64,000 nt of DNA from Tetrahymena thermophila SB210 (lineage: Eukaryota > Ciliophora > Oligohymenophorea > Hymenostomatida > Tetrahymenidae). A program made the position numbers and the translations under genes. Below are positions 12,467 to 23,536 of this stretch, one piece after another (position 1 is the stretch's first letter; every line of letters starts with the position of its first letter). The notes beneath the pieces are model-generated. The model made no database searches. It was given only the letters and a program-made list of their open reading frames with translations, and was not told the DNA's origin. The stretch lies in the NCBI RefSeq assembly GCF_000189635.1, contig NW_002476380.1, positions 372,001-436,000 on the forward strand. The letters run 5' to 3'.

Positions 12467-13766
12467 GAACCTAAACAGGACTAAAAATTGGTACTTTATA
12501 ATAATTCAACAATCAGTTGAAGAGTAAATAAGGTATTTATAACAAAATTATTAAATTAATTAACAACTAATAACTTTCAAATATCAACAAATAAAATTAA
12601 TAAATTATAATATAACAACAAAATATATATTAATTCTAAAATATGTCTAATTAAAATTCTTATTTATATAGTAAGTACATCTCTTTCTCGTACATCTATC
12701 TATTATCTACTTTGTAAAAAAATCAATTTAACTAATAAACTTATTTTCATCTAAATAGAAATTAATTTCTTCATTTAAATTATTCATATATCCTAAAATT
12801 TCTTAAACTGATTGGGAATATTTATTTCTATTTAATTTTGATTGTTAAATGTGAGGGACTGAAAATTTACATTAGGATAAGGAATCCTCAAATAACCAGA
12901 GCTTTATAGAAGCCAATATAAATTAGATTAAATTGTAAAGAATGACAAGCAAGGCAGCCAAAAATGATCTATATCTAGATAGGCTTAATAAATTGTTTTT
13001 TTTGAAATAATTCAATAGCCATTTGAAGTTAAGTGTATATAAATCATTTATTACAAAATTATTAAAATAATTTGACAGCATAACTTTCAAATGGCATTCA
13101 AATAAATTAGATAATTCAATTATGTTAATAAAATTTATATTAATTCTAAAATATTTCTAAAACAAAATATTCATTTGATGTCATAGAAATTTAAATTTTT
13201 TAATTTTTGTAAATAAAAAACTACATTTTACAAATTAAAAATAAATTTCAAAATTAAAATCTTTGTAATATCCTAAAGTATCATAAATAGATTCAACATA
13301 TATACTTTTAACTATTCTAAAAATATATGAGGAATTGATATTTTTAATTACAGAGCGTCTTAAATGGTAGTATTTTTAGAATATAACATTTTATAGCTTA
13401 AATAAAATTAAGTTTCAAAAATTCTGGATTTAATCTTTATTATAACACATAAATATCTTTTTTGAATAAAACACACCATAATACTACTTTTTTCAAACCT
13501 CAGATCAATTATATTAATTTTTTTCAATTATTATCCAAATATTGTAAATAATTAGCATCACAAAGCAATACTAAGTCAAAAGTTATAAATGTAGAATTTA
13601 TTATCTTTAACTTTTTTGAAGTGCAAAAAAGTATTAAATTTAATTCTCATCAATAATATAGGGACATTACTCACTTTGAGAATAGAAATTTGTTGTAAAA
13701 TGATAACAATTATAGCGGGTCTTCATAAAATGTAATTTAACTCTCCAGCATTTCACTCATAAGTTA
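12467..13766. other. Intergenic, containing a decayed duplicate of the upstream 3' end
   Basis: Apart from the remnant at 12840-13180 this is AT-rich sequence without an identifiable gene. Confidence 0.55.
12840..13180 (+). pseudogene. Degenerate copy of the 3' end and 3' flank of the ankyrin-DHHC gene
   Basis: The block 'agattaaattgtaaag' near 12926 and its surroundings (cctcaaata..., ...agccaatataaat) match the last exon around 12325-12375 (tcaaaatggtc..., agcagccaaagtagattag). The match continues into the 3' flank: 'acaaaattattaaa', 'ataactttcaaat' and 'atattaattctaaaatat' occur in the same order at about 12540-12640 and 13055-13155. The offset is about 520-570 bp. The copy lacks an intact reading frame, so it reads as an old tandem duplication of the gene's tail. 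Confidence 0.6.
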
Positions 13767-15344
13767 ATGAAATTTTATTAAATTGTAAAGCTGAAAAGAA
13801 AAACTCAAATGAGGCCTATGAGTGCTCAAGTCACAAGTAATAAAAACTATTAGCAAAATCAGTAAACACAAAATGAAAACAACTAACTAAATGAAAAGCA
13901 TAAAGAGAATCATAAGTAATTTTACTATTATTAGTGGTTTGAATTATTGAATAAAATGCATTTTAACTTAAAAAAAAGAAATATTCGAAATAATCTTAAT
14001 ATTGAGCCAAAATAGTTTTTTCTACCATCCGATAAATAGTTTATTCAAAAGGTTCCATAACATCCTTAGTCTGCAAAAAGCTACAAATCTGTTGCAGGAT
14101 AATAACACTTGCAACAGTAAAACTTCTTCTAAAATAATAATGAAGAAGCTAATACTCTTCCTTTATCAAACACCTAAGCTTAGTCAAATAAATTTTTTTT
14201 TGCAAACAAAACTTTACATAATGCTAAATCTTCATAAACTATTGGGTTTTCTAATACGTTGATGAACATTATTGATATCGATAGTACTAAATCTATGAAA
14301 AAACTGATGCCAAAAAATATCAAAAAGGCGAAAGTAAATAAAACTCAACATTCTACTTATTAAATATAATAAATAAATTGATGATTAATTAATTTTTATA
14401 ATTTAAAAAATGCTTTTTTTAAAATTTTGATATTTTAATGAATATAAATATTAGGAGGTTTTATATGAAGGCACACTAATTGTTAAAGAGAAATGCAATA
14501 AATTAGAAAATGAAAATACGAAACTTAAAACTTAAATAATTTAGCTTTAAAAGCAAAATAATAAATAATAAAAATTACTTTATGAGATTGAATAATCTTA
14601 AAATAGTGGGTAAACTACCCTCTTGTCACAACCAGCAGCAGATGTAATAAAAATTTCCAAGATTTATGGGGATAAAATGTTTTATTATTAAAATTATTTA
14701 GAATTTACTGATAATGACCCTAAAAAAAGAGCAAAAGATTTTAAAAGACGAAATAAATTAAAAAGAAGCTGAAATATAAAGTTTGAAAAGGTCAGTTCGC
14801 TAAACTAGAATTGAAGAGCTAGAGATATAATTGAAATGCTATATAGAAGAAACACTTAGATTGAAGGCTAAGATAGATTTGATGCAGAGAGAGAAACAAA
14901 GGAGTGATTAGTAATCCAGAATTAAAATTTTTTTTCTAAATTAAGAAGCCTTTTTATATCTATTATATATATTTTTTATTTAATTCTATAAAATTCTTAT
15001 CAGCATTATTACTAATGAAATTTTATTATCGAAAGGCATCATGAGACATCTTACTAAAAAGAAGGGAAAGTATTTTTATTAAATCAAATTGTGGACAAAT
15101 TAAAATAAGAAAATTATGAGCTCGCTGCTCAGCTCATTTAGTCTTAATAACGATGCTAGGAGTTGGAAGTATTATTTTTAAAATTATTTTTAATTCTGCT
15201 GTTAATACTTTGCATAAGATTATATTTTATGATGATATTTTTGGATTGTGATTTTTCAAGGAAATCGTTTACATTAGGATTGGTATATAAGAATAAATTG
15301 AATGGTAAAGGGGAATAAATACTTACTGTATTTCTTGTGTTTGA
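13767..15344 (+). CDS. Coiled-coil protein, family not recognised
   Basis: Proposed exons are 13767-14333, 14455-14643, 14702-14910, 15036-15168 and 15261-15344, giving about 393 residues, with all phases consistent. The first exon is polar and rich in Asn, Gln, Ser and Lys. From the second exon on the protein is a heptad-like coiled coil, for example LIVKEKCNKLENENTKLKT and EELEIQLKCYIEETLRLKA. Another heptad stretch is VDKLKQENYELAAQLIQS. ATG 13809 is an alternative, better-looking start. The last exon is the weakest part: without its splice the frame instead runs into a hydrophobic AT-rich stretch. Probably a structural or scaffolding protein; no catalytic motif is visible. Confidence 0.6.
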
Positions 15345-16255
15345 GAGCAAGCAAATAGATTAATATAAATTTGTGAACACAAATAAAATTTTACTTAATT
15401 TACTTTGCTAATGAGATAAATTAAAGCCCCACATAGCTAAGATAATAAATCAAATAGCTAATTTATTAATTATTTATTATTTTTTTTTCTGCGCTAAGAA
15501 ATATCCCTTTTTTCCTGAATAAAATTAAAGCATAAAAGCTATCAATAAGTTATTAAAAAATTATAAATTTAATTCCATTAATTACCTCAAAATAATGGAT
15601 CAGTAGCTTTAATTTTCGGTTCATATATAAATATAATTTTTTTTAGCATTGGGCTTAAAATATATAACAAAAAGAAACTAATTCATTCAAATTCTTAGTA
15701 AGACTAGCTCAGCATTCATTGTTTTATTTTTAATCCCTTAAATTATTTTACAAATTTTCATAATACTTTTCTATACTCTTCCAATTAACTTTTTTTACTT
15801 TACAATTTGCATTAATTTTTCAGATGCAGTGAAAAAAATTAAAGGGAAGATATGCTGATTAGACAGAGAATATAAAAAAAATCTCTAGACCTAAATAATA
15901 ATTGTATTGATCCAGTTTTAATTCTTTTAATAGTGCTTAAATTTGATTCCCTACTAGTTAATAAATTTTAGCAGTCAAATTTTTGTGACATCAAACTATA
16001 TTTAAAAAACCCTAATAAAGGGAGGAAAAATATCTTGATTAGGAAGTCTTTTTATAAGTCAATAATCAAAAATTTTGTGGCTCTTTTTCCCCTTTTATTG
16101 CTTTTGTTCAAAAAATAACTTAAATGCTAACTTTCAACTTTATGTGGAAATTTATTAATAGCCAATCTATAATTTTAATTATCAATGACTGCCTTTATTT
16201 CTGATTTATGTTTTAAAGTTCTAATGAATTATTAAGATTATCTTAGTTATGTTTA
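15345..16255. other. Intergenic, possibly containing unassigned exons
   Basis: Mostly AT-rich. A stretch near 15825-15900 (frame reading EKNQREDMLIRQRIQKK) has slightly coding-like composition and could be an upstream exon of the next gene, but no splice joins it convincingly. Confidence 0.4.
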
Positions 16256-17965
16256 ATGATCTTTATATAAAACATAAAGGTTAGAGATGAAATAGATGAG
16301 AAGATTTATAAGCGATCCAGTTAAATCTAAAAATTATAATAATAAATATAAATACAAGAAACTTTAATTACAGAATAACAAAACAAAACAAAAATTTTAG
16401 AAGAAGAGCTCTCAAAAGCCAAACTCTAAATCCAGCATTATAAAATCCTCGAACAAGACTATTAAACTAGGTACTTACTTTTTATTTCATTAAATATTTA
16501 TGTGTGCCTCCCCATAATGTATCTGCATAAGTCTTGGAAAAAGCAAAAGAAATTTTAGATTCAAAAATTTATTAAAACAATACTTTTTAAAAATCAAAAA
16601 AGACTTATAACTGAATAACAACTACTGAAGAAAATGGAACACTAAGAATTACACAACTAAGATCTCGAAGCTAAGTTAGCCGCCCTTGAACTTGAGTATC
16701 AAGTAAGCACATTTAGATTGTCAATATTAAACATTATATAAATTAGAAAATAAGTACTGGACATAATAATAATAATATACTTTGCCTACAAAATTTCTAC
16801 TTTTATAACTTATAATTATATTATAAATATAGGAAAATCAAAAGAAGCATTAATAAGAGAAATAGCAATTGTAGATTGAGCGTGACAACTACTAGGAGCA
16901 AGCCTAAAATGGTAAATATAAAAATCCTGGAGAGAGAATAGTAGAAAAACAAACAAAGAACTACTAAAATTACTAATACCCTAGTAGTTTATCCCACATT
17001 GAAGAAGATGAAGATATGTTCTTGAGAACTAAGAATGGATATGTTCGTACTCTTCAAGAAATTAATAGAGAAAAAGAAATTTATGAACGTCAAAATGCTA
17101 AAAAGAGATCCTATAAAACAGTAGCTCCAGTTTCTACAGATCAAATTTCTGAAGTATGCAAGACTATCAACAACAAGCTCTCCTTAAAGAAGATCTCAAT
17201 AGATACACTTGTTAACGAAGTAATTATTGAATATTTATTACAAAGCCACAAAAAATAATTCACAAATTTCACAATAGTAAATATTTATGAGTAATTTAAA
17301 AAAAAAAATAGTACATTTTCAAGGAGCCAATAAAGTCAAAGGGAAAGATCTCAATTGAAAATCTTTACAATATCTTTACTGAGTAAATAAATTAATTTTT
17401 ACTTAAAAATAATTTATTTTAAAATTTCTATTAATTATCATAGAGAGCCTTTTGGATTAAACGAAAAAGATGCTGAAAATTTAGCTCGTTATTTAATAGA
17501 AGACAACCAAGAAGAAATGATTCAGTTCAGAAAAACTATGGAAGCAGAAAATTTATTAGTAAAAAGTAGAGTAAGGTTTGTCATTGGTAAAGTTAAAATT
17601 TTCACCCATGAAGAAGAAGAAAAGTTATTTTAGGAAATAGTTGAGGTAATTAATTAATTAAATTATTAAATTATTTGTTAATTCTTATCAAAAACTGATA
17701 AAATCTTGGTTTAAATCAAATTTCTTATAATAAAATATAGAAAGTTAAAAAGTATGGAGATGGTCTCTATTACTAGCTCACTCTTAATGGAGATGTTAAG
17801 AAAACTCTTAAAGTTACTAAAGATTAAGTTATTAGAGCTATGCAATACATCGATATGGAATTGAACAAGAATTAAAGCGAATATTACTTCTTAAAGCTTT
17901 TTGAAAAAACACAAGACCCTAACAAGTTCAACCTTGATGACTGCACCAAGATTTTTGTTCATTGA
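16256..17965 (+). CDS. Coiled-coil protein with an EF-hand-like C-terminal half
   Basis: Six exons (16256-16470, 16603-16702, 16833-17276, 17324-17382, 17444-17645, 17741-17965) join in phase to 414 residues ending at TGA 17963. Residues about 10-130 are a continuous coiled coil, including KILEEELSKAKLQIQHYKI and QDLEAKLAALELEYQ. The remainder is globular and charged. KGKISIENLYNIFTE resembles an EF-hand loop with its exiting helix, followed by a second helix-loop-helix-like section (GLNEKDAENLARYLIED). The C-terminus has regular coding-like codon use. It could be an axonemal or cytoskeletal calcium-binding linker, but that is inference. The start is uncertain because the frame is open upstream. 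Confidence 0.7.
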
Positions 17966-18914
17966 AAGCCTAATCTTAAACTATTTTTAAGTTAAAATGC
18001 AATATTAGTTAGGTGAATAAAAAAAATAAAATTCTCCAAATACCTTTTACAATACGAAAAATTGTTCTATATTATTAGTTGAAAGCCACTACTACTAAAT
18101 TTAATAACCCAACTACAAATAAATAAATAAAAATATAAAAATAATCAACATACATACCATTTAAAAGACAAATGTTTTTCCTAAAATTATTATAAATCTA
18201 AATTTATTAATTTGTATTTTGAATATTATTTATCTTTATAATTTACAATAACCATATAAGTAAATAAATTTATATTCTTAATCATAAAATTTATATACTT
18301 TGGAACAATTTTAATTAATCAATATATTTTTATTTAATTTTGTTATTCAAGAAAAAAATTTTCATCAAAAATAACTGGAAATTGTCTTAACTTGTAATTT
18401 TATACTATTAATATGGTGTTAAGGTAGTTATTAAAAATAAAATAAAGATTTTTAACAAAACGATATAAGATATAAAAAATAATCTAAAATAAAATTACTC
18501 TTCAAATTACTTAAACTGATTTATATTTTTAAAATTATTAGAAAACTCAATATCAAAAACCTATGTTTTTAAAATAATAATTTTCCAAATTAAATCATAA
18601 ATTATTTTTCTTATTCATACAAAATTAATGTTTTAATTTGTGTTGTTGAAAAGTTTTTTTAATAGATGCAATAATTAATTTCTATTTCTATTTTATTTTT
18701 TTCCTAAATTCTCTTTTGGTTAAATTTTCATTAAATACAATTAAATCTTTAAAATACAAAAATATATTTTGGCTTGATTAAAATTAAGTTAAGTTTCTAA
18801 CTAAAAATTAGTCATGATTTTATTTTATTATTTATAAACATTTTATAATAAAGAAATAACATTTTAACAAAGATACAAAATTTAATGATAAAATAAGTAA
18901 AGAATATTATTTAA
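17966..18914. other. Intergenic between convergent genes
   Basis: Lies between the plus-strand coiled-coil gene and the 3' end of the minus-strand FYVE gene. Only AT-rich sequence was seen. Confidence 0.6.
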
Positions 18915-20331
18915 TCAATCGTCGCTGTTGTATTCGTATCTCTCTATTGTACTTTCATCAGATTTATGTCCTATATAAATAGAACTTTAAGCATATTGGT
19001 TTTCATTTTAATTAAATTCTTAGTTTTATGTTTATCTTACGACACTGAGGTCCTAGAAGCTTTACTGTAAATAAGTAAAAATTTAAAAAATAAAAAGTTA
19101 TATTAAAAGTAAAGATAGAAAATGTATAAATAAATAAATACAGAGTTTTAAACATTTTTGAGAAGTTATTTGATATTTTCAATTTCTTTGTTCTTCAATT
19201 CAACACTATGTTTGACTGATTCTAAATCAATATTTAATTTGTTTATCTAAATTTTTAACTCTGTAATATTGGTTTTATTTTATGTTGACTCTTTTTCTAA
19301 GTTCTTAGATAAACTCTTTTATTGGTCATTATCTTCTTTAATTTATTCTATTTTAACTGTTAACTTCTTTTCTTCAAGCTATAGCTCTCCTTCCTCTAAA
19401 GCGAATTGCTTCAATTCTTCTTTTTACTAAAGTCATATAACATAATAAAATAAATAATTTTAATTTTTTGATGAAAATTAATCAATGACTAACTCACTCA
19501 GTTTATCACATCATTGATGTTATTAAAAATAATGTAAAAATTTGTTACATTTTCTTAATTTGCGCATATTTATGCATTTATATCTACTATACTTTAGTCA
19601 TATTTATTTATTGCAATTTTTAGACCTTCAATTTATTCAACCATGTTTTGCAAATCATTCTTTCTTCTCTAAGCTTACTTTTAATTAAATAAATATATAT
19701 TTTTTAATTTCTCCTATTAATCTAATTAATGCTATCTGATAATATAAGTTTGCTAGCTATGTTATGAATGTATCTAAGTTATATTCAATTTTTAATAATA
19801 CCTTATAGTCATTGCACTTTAAGAAGCAGAAATCACAAACTCTTTACTCATTTATTTTTTTTTGAGAGCATTCTTTACAAACAGATTCACCACAAAGACG
19901 ACTAAAAATATATGAGATAAAACAATTTATATAGTTTTTGTAACATTTTTATTCAATTTTATAAATTACCAATGATGCTGTTTCACAAACATAATTGTAT
20001 TATATTTCGTTTCGCATAAACTACAAAAATCATTTTGCTTCCAATATTCTTTTTCTTTGAATTTTATATTTTCAACATTTATAGAATCTCTTCTAACTTT
20101 ATAACAGAAATTATTAAAATAGATAAAATAATGTTTTATTTACTAACATCTATCAGAAAATTTCCCCTCTATCTTGTTGGAGGTTATGTTTTAGATCTTT
20201 TTGCAGAGCGAGCTGGTTCAGTAAAATTAGCTTTGGATTTATAAAATTGAAATTAGATTTGAATCAATCATATATTTTCAATTACACTCTTAAAGAATCT
20301 ATGAATCACTTTGGTTTTTATCTAGATCCAT
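18915..20331 (-). CDS. FYVE zinc-finger protein with C-terminal coiled coil
   Basis: Seven proposed exons (20331-20286, 20230-20148, 20037-19970, 19901-19802, 19677-19510, 19426-19142, 19064-18915) give 299 residues. Eight zinc-ligand cysteines are present at 48, 51, 66, 69, 74, 77, 88 and 91, with KQHHCRLCG (residues 62-70) matching the R/K-HHC-R-x-CG basic motif and RVCDFC closing the finger. FYVE domains bind phosphatidylinositol 3-phosphate on endosomes. The rest is a coiled coil (EELKQFALEEGELQLEEKK and ESVKHSVELKNKEIENIKQ) and an acidic tail (ERYEYNSDD). An endosomal tether is the natural guess. The second intron end is uncertain: a frame including YWKQND just before the first Cys pair is also possible. 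Confidence 0.85.
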
Positions 20332-21323
20332 CTTCTTTCTTAAAATTATTTTACAAGTAAATTCAGCAAGTTAGTTAATTTTTAAACTTTGATTTTAAAT
20401 GTTCTTTCTTAATCCTAGTATCTTTACCTTTTTATTACTTTTGACAATTTAAATTATTCGATATGATTTTAGATTATTGATATTTAATTAATCAGAATTA
20501 AACTGAAAATATTAAAAATTGTGAAGAGATTTGCATTTTACAATTTAGAATACTTAACACAAAAACATATTCGTGGTTATTGTTTAAATTAAAAAGATTT
20601 ATAAAAATTAAATGTATGTAAAAAAAAAATAATTTATTCTTATTCATAATCTTTGATTTTTAAAAAATAAATATTTTAAAAAAATTATAAATTTTAAGTG
20701 AATCAATATTAGAACAAGTATTATTTATATTTTTAAACTTGTCTTTTGTCTTCAAAACAATTCCAAAGTAGAGAATAATTTTCATACAGTTAGTTTAATG
20801 ACTTTGCTCCAAATTTTTAAAAGGTTTTTTATACCCTGAAGTAAATTTAAAATATAAATTATTATCCGAATATTTTTTTAAGGTATTATTTTAATAATAG
20901 ATTTCCAATTTTATCTTCATATTCTAAAAAATTATAGAATAAACCTTTAATAAAAAAAATCAAAAACTTTAAATAATCAAATACACTTTATCTATTTCTA
21001 TCTATCATAAAATCAATGAGTATTTTAAATATTATACTTTCATAAATATATTATTGACTGAAGTCGGTTTGTTTGAATTAAATAAAAAATATCCTCTCTA
21101 ATCAATCTCTATTTATTATATTTCTGATCAGCTAGATAAACAAAAATTAGTTATTTATTTTTTATTAAATAATTTAGTAAATTAATCTGACTTTTTATCT
21201 TTTTTTGCAATCAAATTTACTACATTTCCAAATAAAATATTTTTTAATTTATTTAAATAAATATTTAATCAAACTACATTTTTATAAAACTCTTTTTTAA
21301 GTTTACAATTTAAAAAAAAATCT
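20332..21323. other. Intergenic, no gene seen
   Basis: AT-rich sequence upstream of the FYVE gene and downstream of the tRNA; nothing recognised except the T-run terminator of the tRNA. Confidence 0.55.
21312..21320 (-). terminator. Pol III T-run terminator of tRNA-Leu
   Basis: Nine A on the plus strand are a T9 run on the minus strand, three bases beyond the tRNA 3' end, as expected for RNA polymerase III termination. Confidence 0.75.
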
Positions 21324-21402
21324 GATGAAGGCGAGATTCGAACTCGCGCCCTTTCGGAATAGAGCCTTAATCTACCGCCTTAGACCGCTCGGCCACTTCA
21401 TC
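21324..21402 (-). tRNA. tRNA-Leu(AAG), reads CUU/CUC after A34 modification
   Basis: On the minus strand the ends pair as a 7-bp acceptor stem (GATGAAG with CTTCATC). The T arm is GCGAG-TTCGAAT-CTCGC. The anticodon arm is GTAGA-TTAAGGC-TCTAT with anticodon AAG. A long variable arm marks a type II tRNA and fits leucine. The D arm has GGCCGAGCGGT. No intron and no encoded CCA, as usual for eukaryotic nuclear tRNA genes. This contrasts with the tRNA-like array at 47.5-52.3 kb. Confidence 0.93.
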
Positions 21403-21686
21403 TTCAGCGAAAGTTATTAGTATTTCTGAAAGAAAATACTTATGAGGAGTATTTATTAATTTTTAAAAAAATAAAATTAAAAAGTTGTAAAAGAATAATC
21501 ATTTTTTGAATGATTGGATTTCTAATACATTGATTTTAGATATAAATTTGATTATCAAAAGTGAAGTAATTTTATCCGATTTAATTCAACTAGCTTGGTT
21601 TTTGCAAAAAGATATTTTGATCAAAATTTAATTTATTTATTTAAAAAATTATAATTAATAATATTATTGATAAGAGTGGATTATCT

Positions 21687-22841
21687 ATGACTGATAATTA
21701 AATAAAAACTCTTAATATTATAGGCGTAATGTCAGGAACATCTTTGGATGGATTAGATTTAGCATACTTTAAATTTAAGTATCTTGAAAATTAAAAGTAG
21801 ACTTTTAACTCTAAATCTTTTACTTACGAGATAATCAATGCAGAAACAATAGCCTACGATGAAAATATGAGAAGTAATTTAATAAACACAATGTAAATGT
21901 CTGGTGTAGAGCTGTCAAAGTTTGATAGAGAATATGGAAAATTTATTGGAGAAAGTATTGTGAAATTTATTAAAAAATTTAATATTCATCATAAATCTGT
22001 TGATTATGTTTCTAGCCATGGGCATACTGTTTTTCACAATCCATCAGAACAATATACAGTATAGATTGGTCACGGTTCTTCAATAGCAGCAAGTTGCAAA
22101 ATTCCCACAATATGTGATTTTCGTAGTTTAGATGTAGCTCTTGGTGGTCAGGGTGCTCCATTAGTTCCTATTGGAGATAAATTATTGTTTGCAGAATATA
22201 AATATTGTCTGAATATTGGAGGCATAATAAATATTTCGTTTGATATTAATTAATCTGATGAAATTAATCAAATTCGCAAGGCTTTTGATGTATCTCCAGG
22301 AAATATGATACTAAATTACTTATGCAAAAAATACTTAAACAAAGAATACGATGCTGATGGTTAAGAAGCAAGGTTAGGTAAAACACATTAAGAATTACTA
22401 AATTAGTTATTGAATGTAGAATTTTTCTTAAAGGCAGGACCTAAATCTCTTGGTAAAGAGCATGTTGAAAAAGATTTTTTACCATTAATAGAAGCAAATT
22501 AAGATTTGTCTGTACAAGATAAATTAAACACTGTTGTTGAAATGATGGCTTAAACTACTGCTGAATAAATCAAAGTTAATGATAGTAAATAAGAAGATGA
22601 TATAAAAGTTTTAGCCACAGGAGGTGGTGCATATAATAAATATTTTATTGAAAGACTTAATTTTTACCTTAGAGATACTAAAGTATAAGTAATTGTACCA
22701 AATAATTTAATTGTAGAGTTTAAGGAAGCTCTTTTGTTTGCATTTCTAGGATTTCTTAGAATATTAAAATTACCTAACTGCCTAAAGTCTGTCACAGGGG
22801 CTTCCTAAGACAACATTGGGGGATGTTTGTATTTAATTTGA
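21687..22841 (+). CDS. anmK: Anhydro-N-acetylmuramic acid kinase (AnmK)
   Basis: One intronless frame of 384 residues, close to bacterial AnmK length. It starts with the family nucleotide-binding motif GVMSGTSLDGLDLA (residues 13-26). Further matches are SHGHTVFHNP, GHGSSIAA, DFRSLDVALGGQGAPLVP and NIGGIINIS. FDVSPGNMILNYL corresponds to bacterial FDTGPGNM, and ATGGGAYN and EALLFAFLG also fit. AnmK cleaves and phosphorylates 1,6-anhydro-MurNAc to MurNAc-6-phosphate in bacterial peptidoglycan recycling. In a bacteria-eating ciliate it would use cell-wall fragments from prey. The gene uses TAA/TAG for Gln, so it is adapted to the host code. The absence of introns, while most neighbours have several, supports acquisition from bacteria. 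Confidence 0.95.
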
Positions 22842-23242
22842 AAATCACAAATGTTTATAATATACTGTTAATTTTAATTATTTTTAGTATTAATAATAAA
22901 TGAATGTTATTCGGTGTAAATATAAGATTTTCTTTTTCAGTGTTTAAAAAAGATTTTAAAATTAAATTAATTAATTAATTAAATCGTAGCCAAAAAACTA
23001 AATTAACTACCAGAATATTATTTATTATCACAATTTAATGAAAACAAATAGCTATAAATACACATAATATGCTTTATTTAATTTAAAATGAATACTTGGT
23101 TATTAAAAAAAAAATAATATTAAATTTATTTAAAAGCACTTTATTACAAATATTATATAGTTAACAAAAATTTAAGCTATTTTACATAGTTGTTTTATTT
23201 CATTATTTTATAATGACTGATCAGTATTTTGTGAATTATTTT
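22842..23242. other. Intergenic between convergent genes
   Basis: Spacer between the AnmK stop and the stop of the minus-strand 97-residue gene; nothing recognised. Confidence 0.6.
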
Positions 23243-23536
23243 TCATTTTTATGATAAATCTTTTATTTTCTCAATCAAATCCTTTATATTATATTAACTA
23301 ATTAACTCATCACCTTATTATATGCTCCAAACTTACTCGCGGTTATGACCAGGGTTGATAACATATACTGTAAATATATTGCTTTGATTTGATTTGATTT
23401 ACTCAGAAACTTAAATCTTTAATTACTAGTTAATCTACAAATTTGTTAAATTATAAGCCTCTATAATATTCTATTCTGTAGAATGCTCTATGTAAATCTT
23501 CATTTTAGGGTTATTTTTACCACTGCAGCCACCCAT
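23243..23536 (-). CDS. Small protein with MGGC start (putative N-acylated), function unknown
   Basis: Single exon of 97 residues with coding-like codon use. It opens MGGCSGKNNPK: Gly2 fits an N-myristoylation start and Cys4 a neighbouring palmitoylation site, so membrane attachment is likely. The body has alternating hydrophobic strands (MKIYIEHS, NIFTVYVINPGHN) and an amphipathic C-terminal helix (DLIEKIKDLSQK). This would suit a small alpha/beta fold, vaguely like a SelW or thioredoxin-type mini-domain. No redox CxxC is seen, so I do not name it. It converges on the AnmK gene. Confidence 0.65.

Noticed and set aside
20035..20244. 69-codon plus-strand ORF
   Set aside because: It is antisense to exons and an intron of the FYVE gene; the FYVE cysteines on the minus strand are decisive.
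23243..23536. Assigning the small MGGC protein to the SelW/Rdx family
   Set aside because: The size and strand pattern are suggestive, but no CxxC/CxxU redox motif is present, so naming it would be unsupported.
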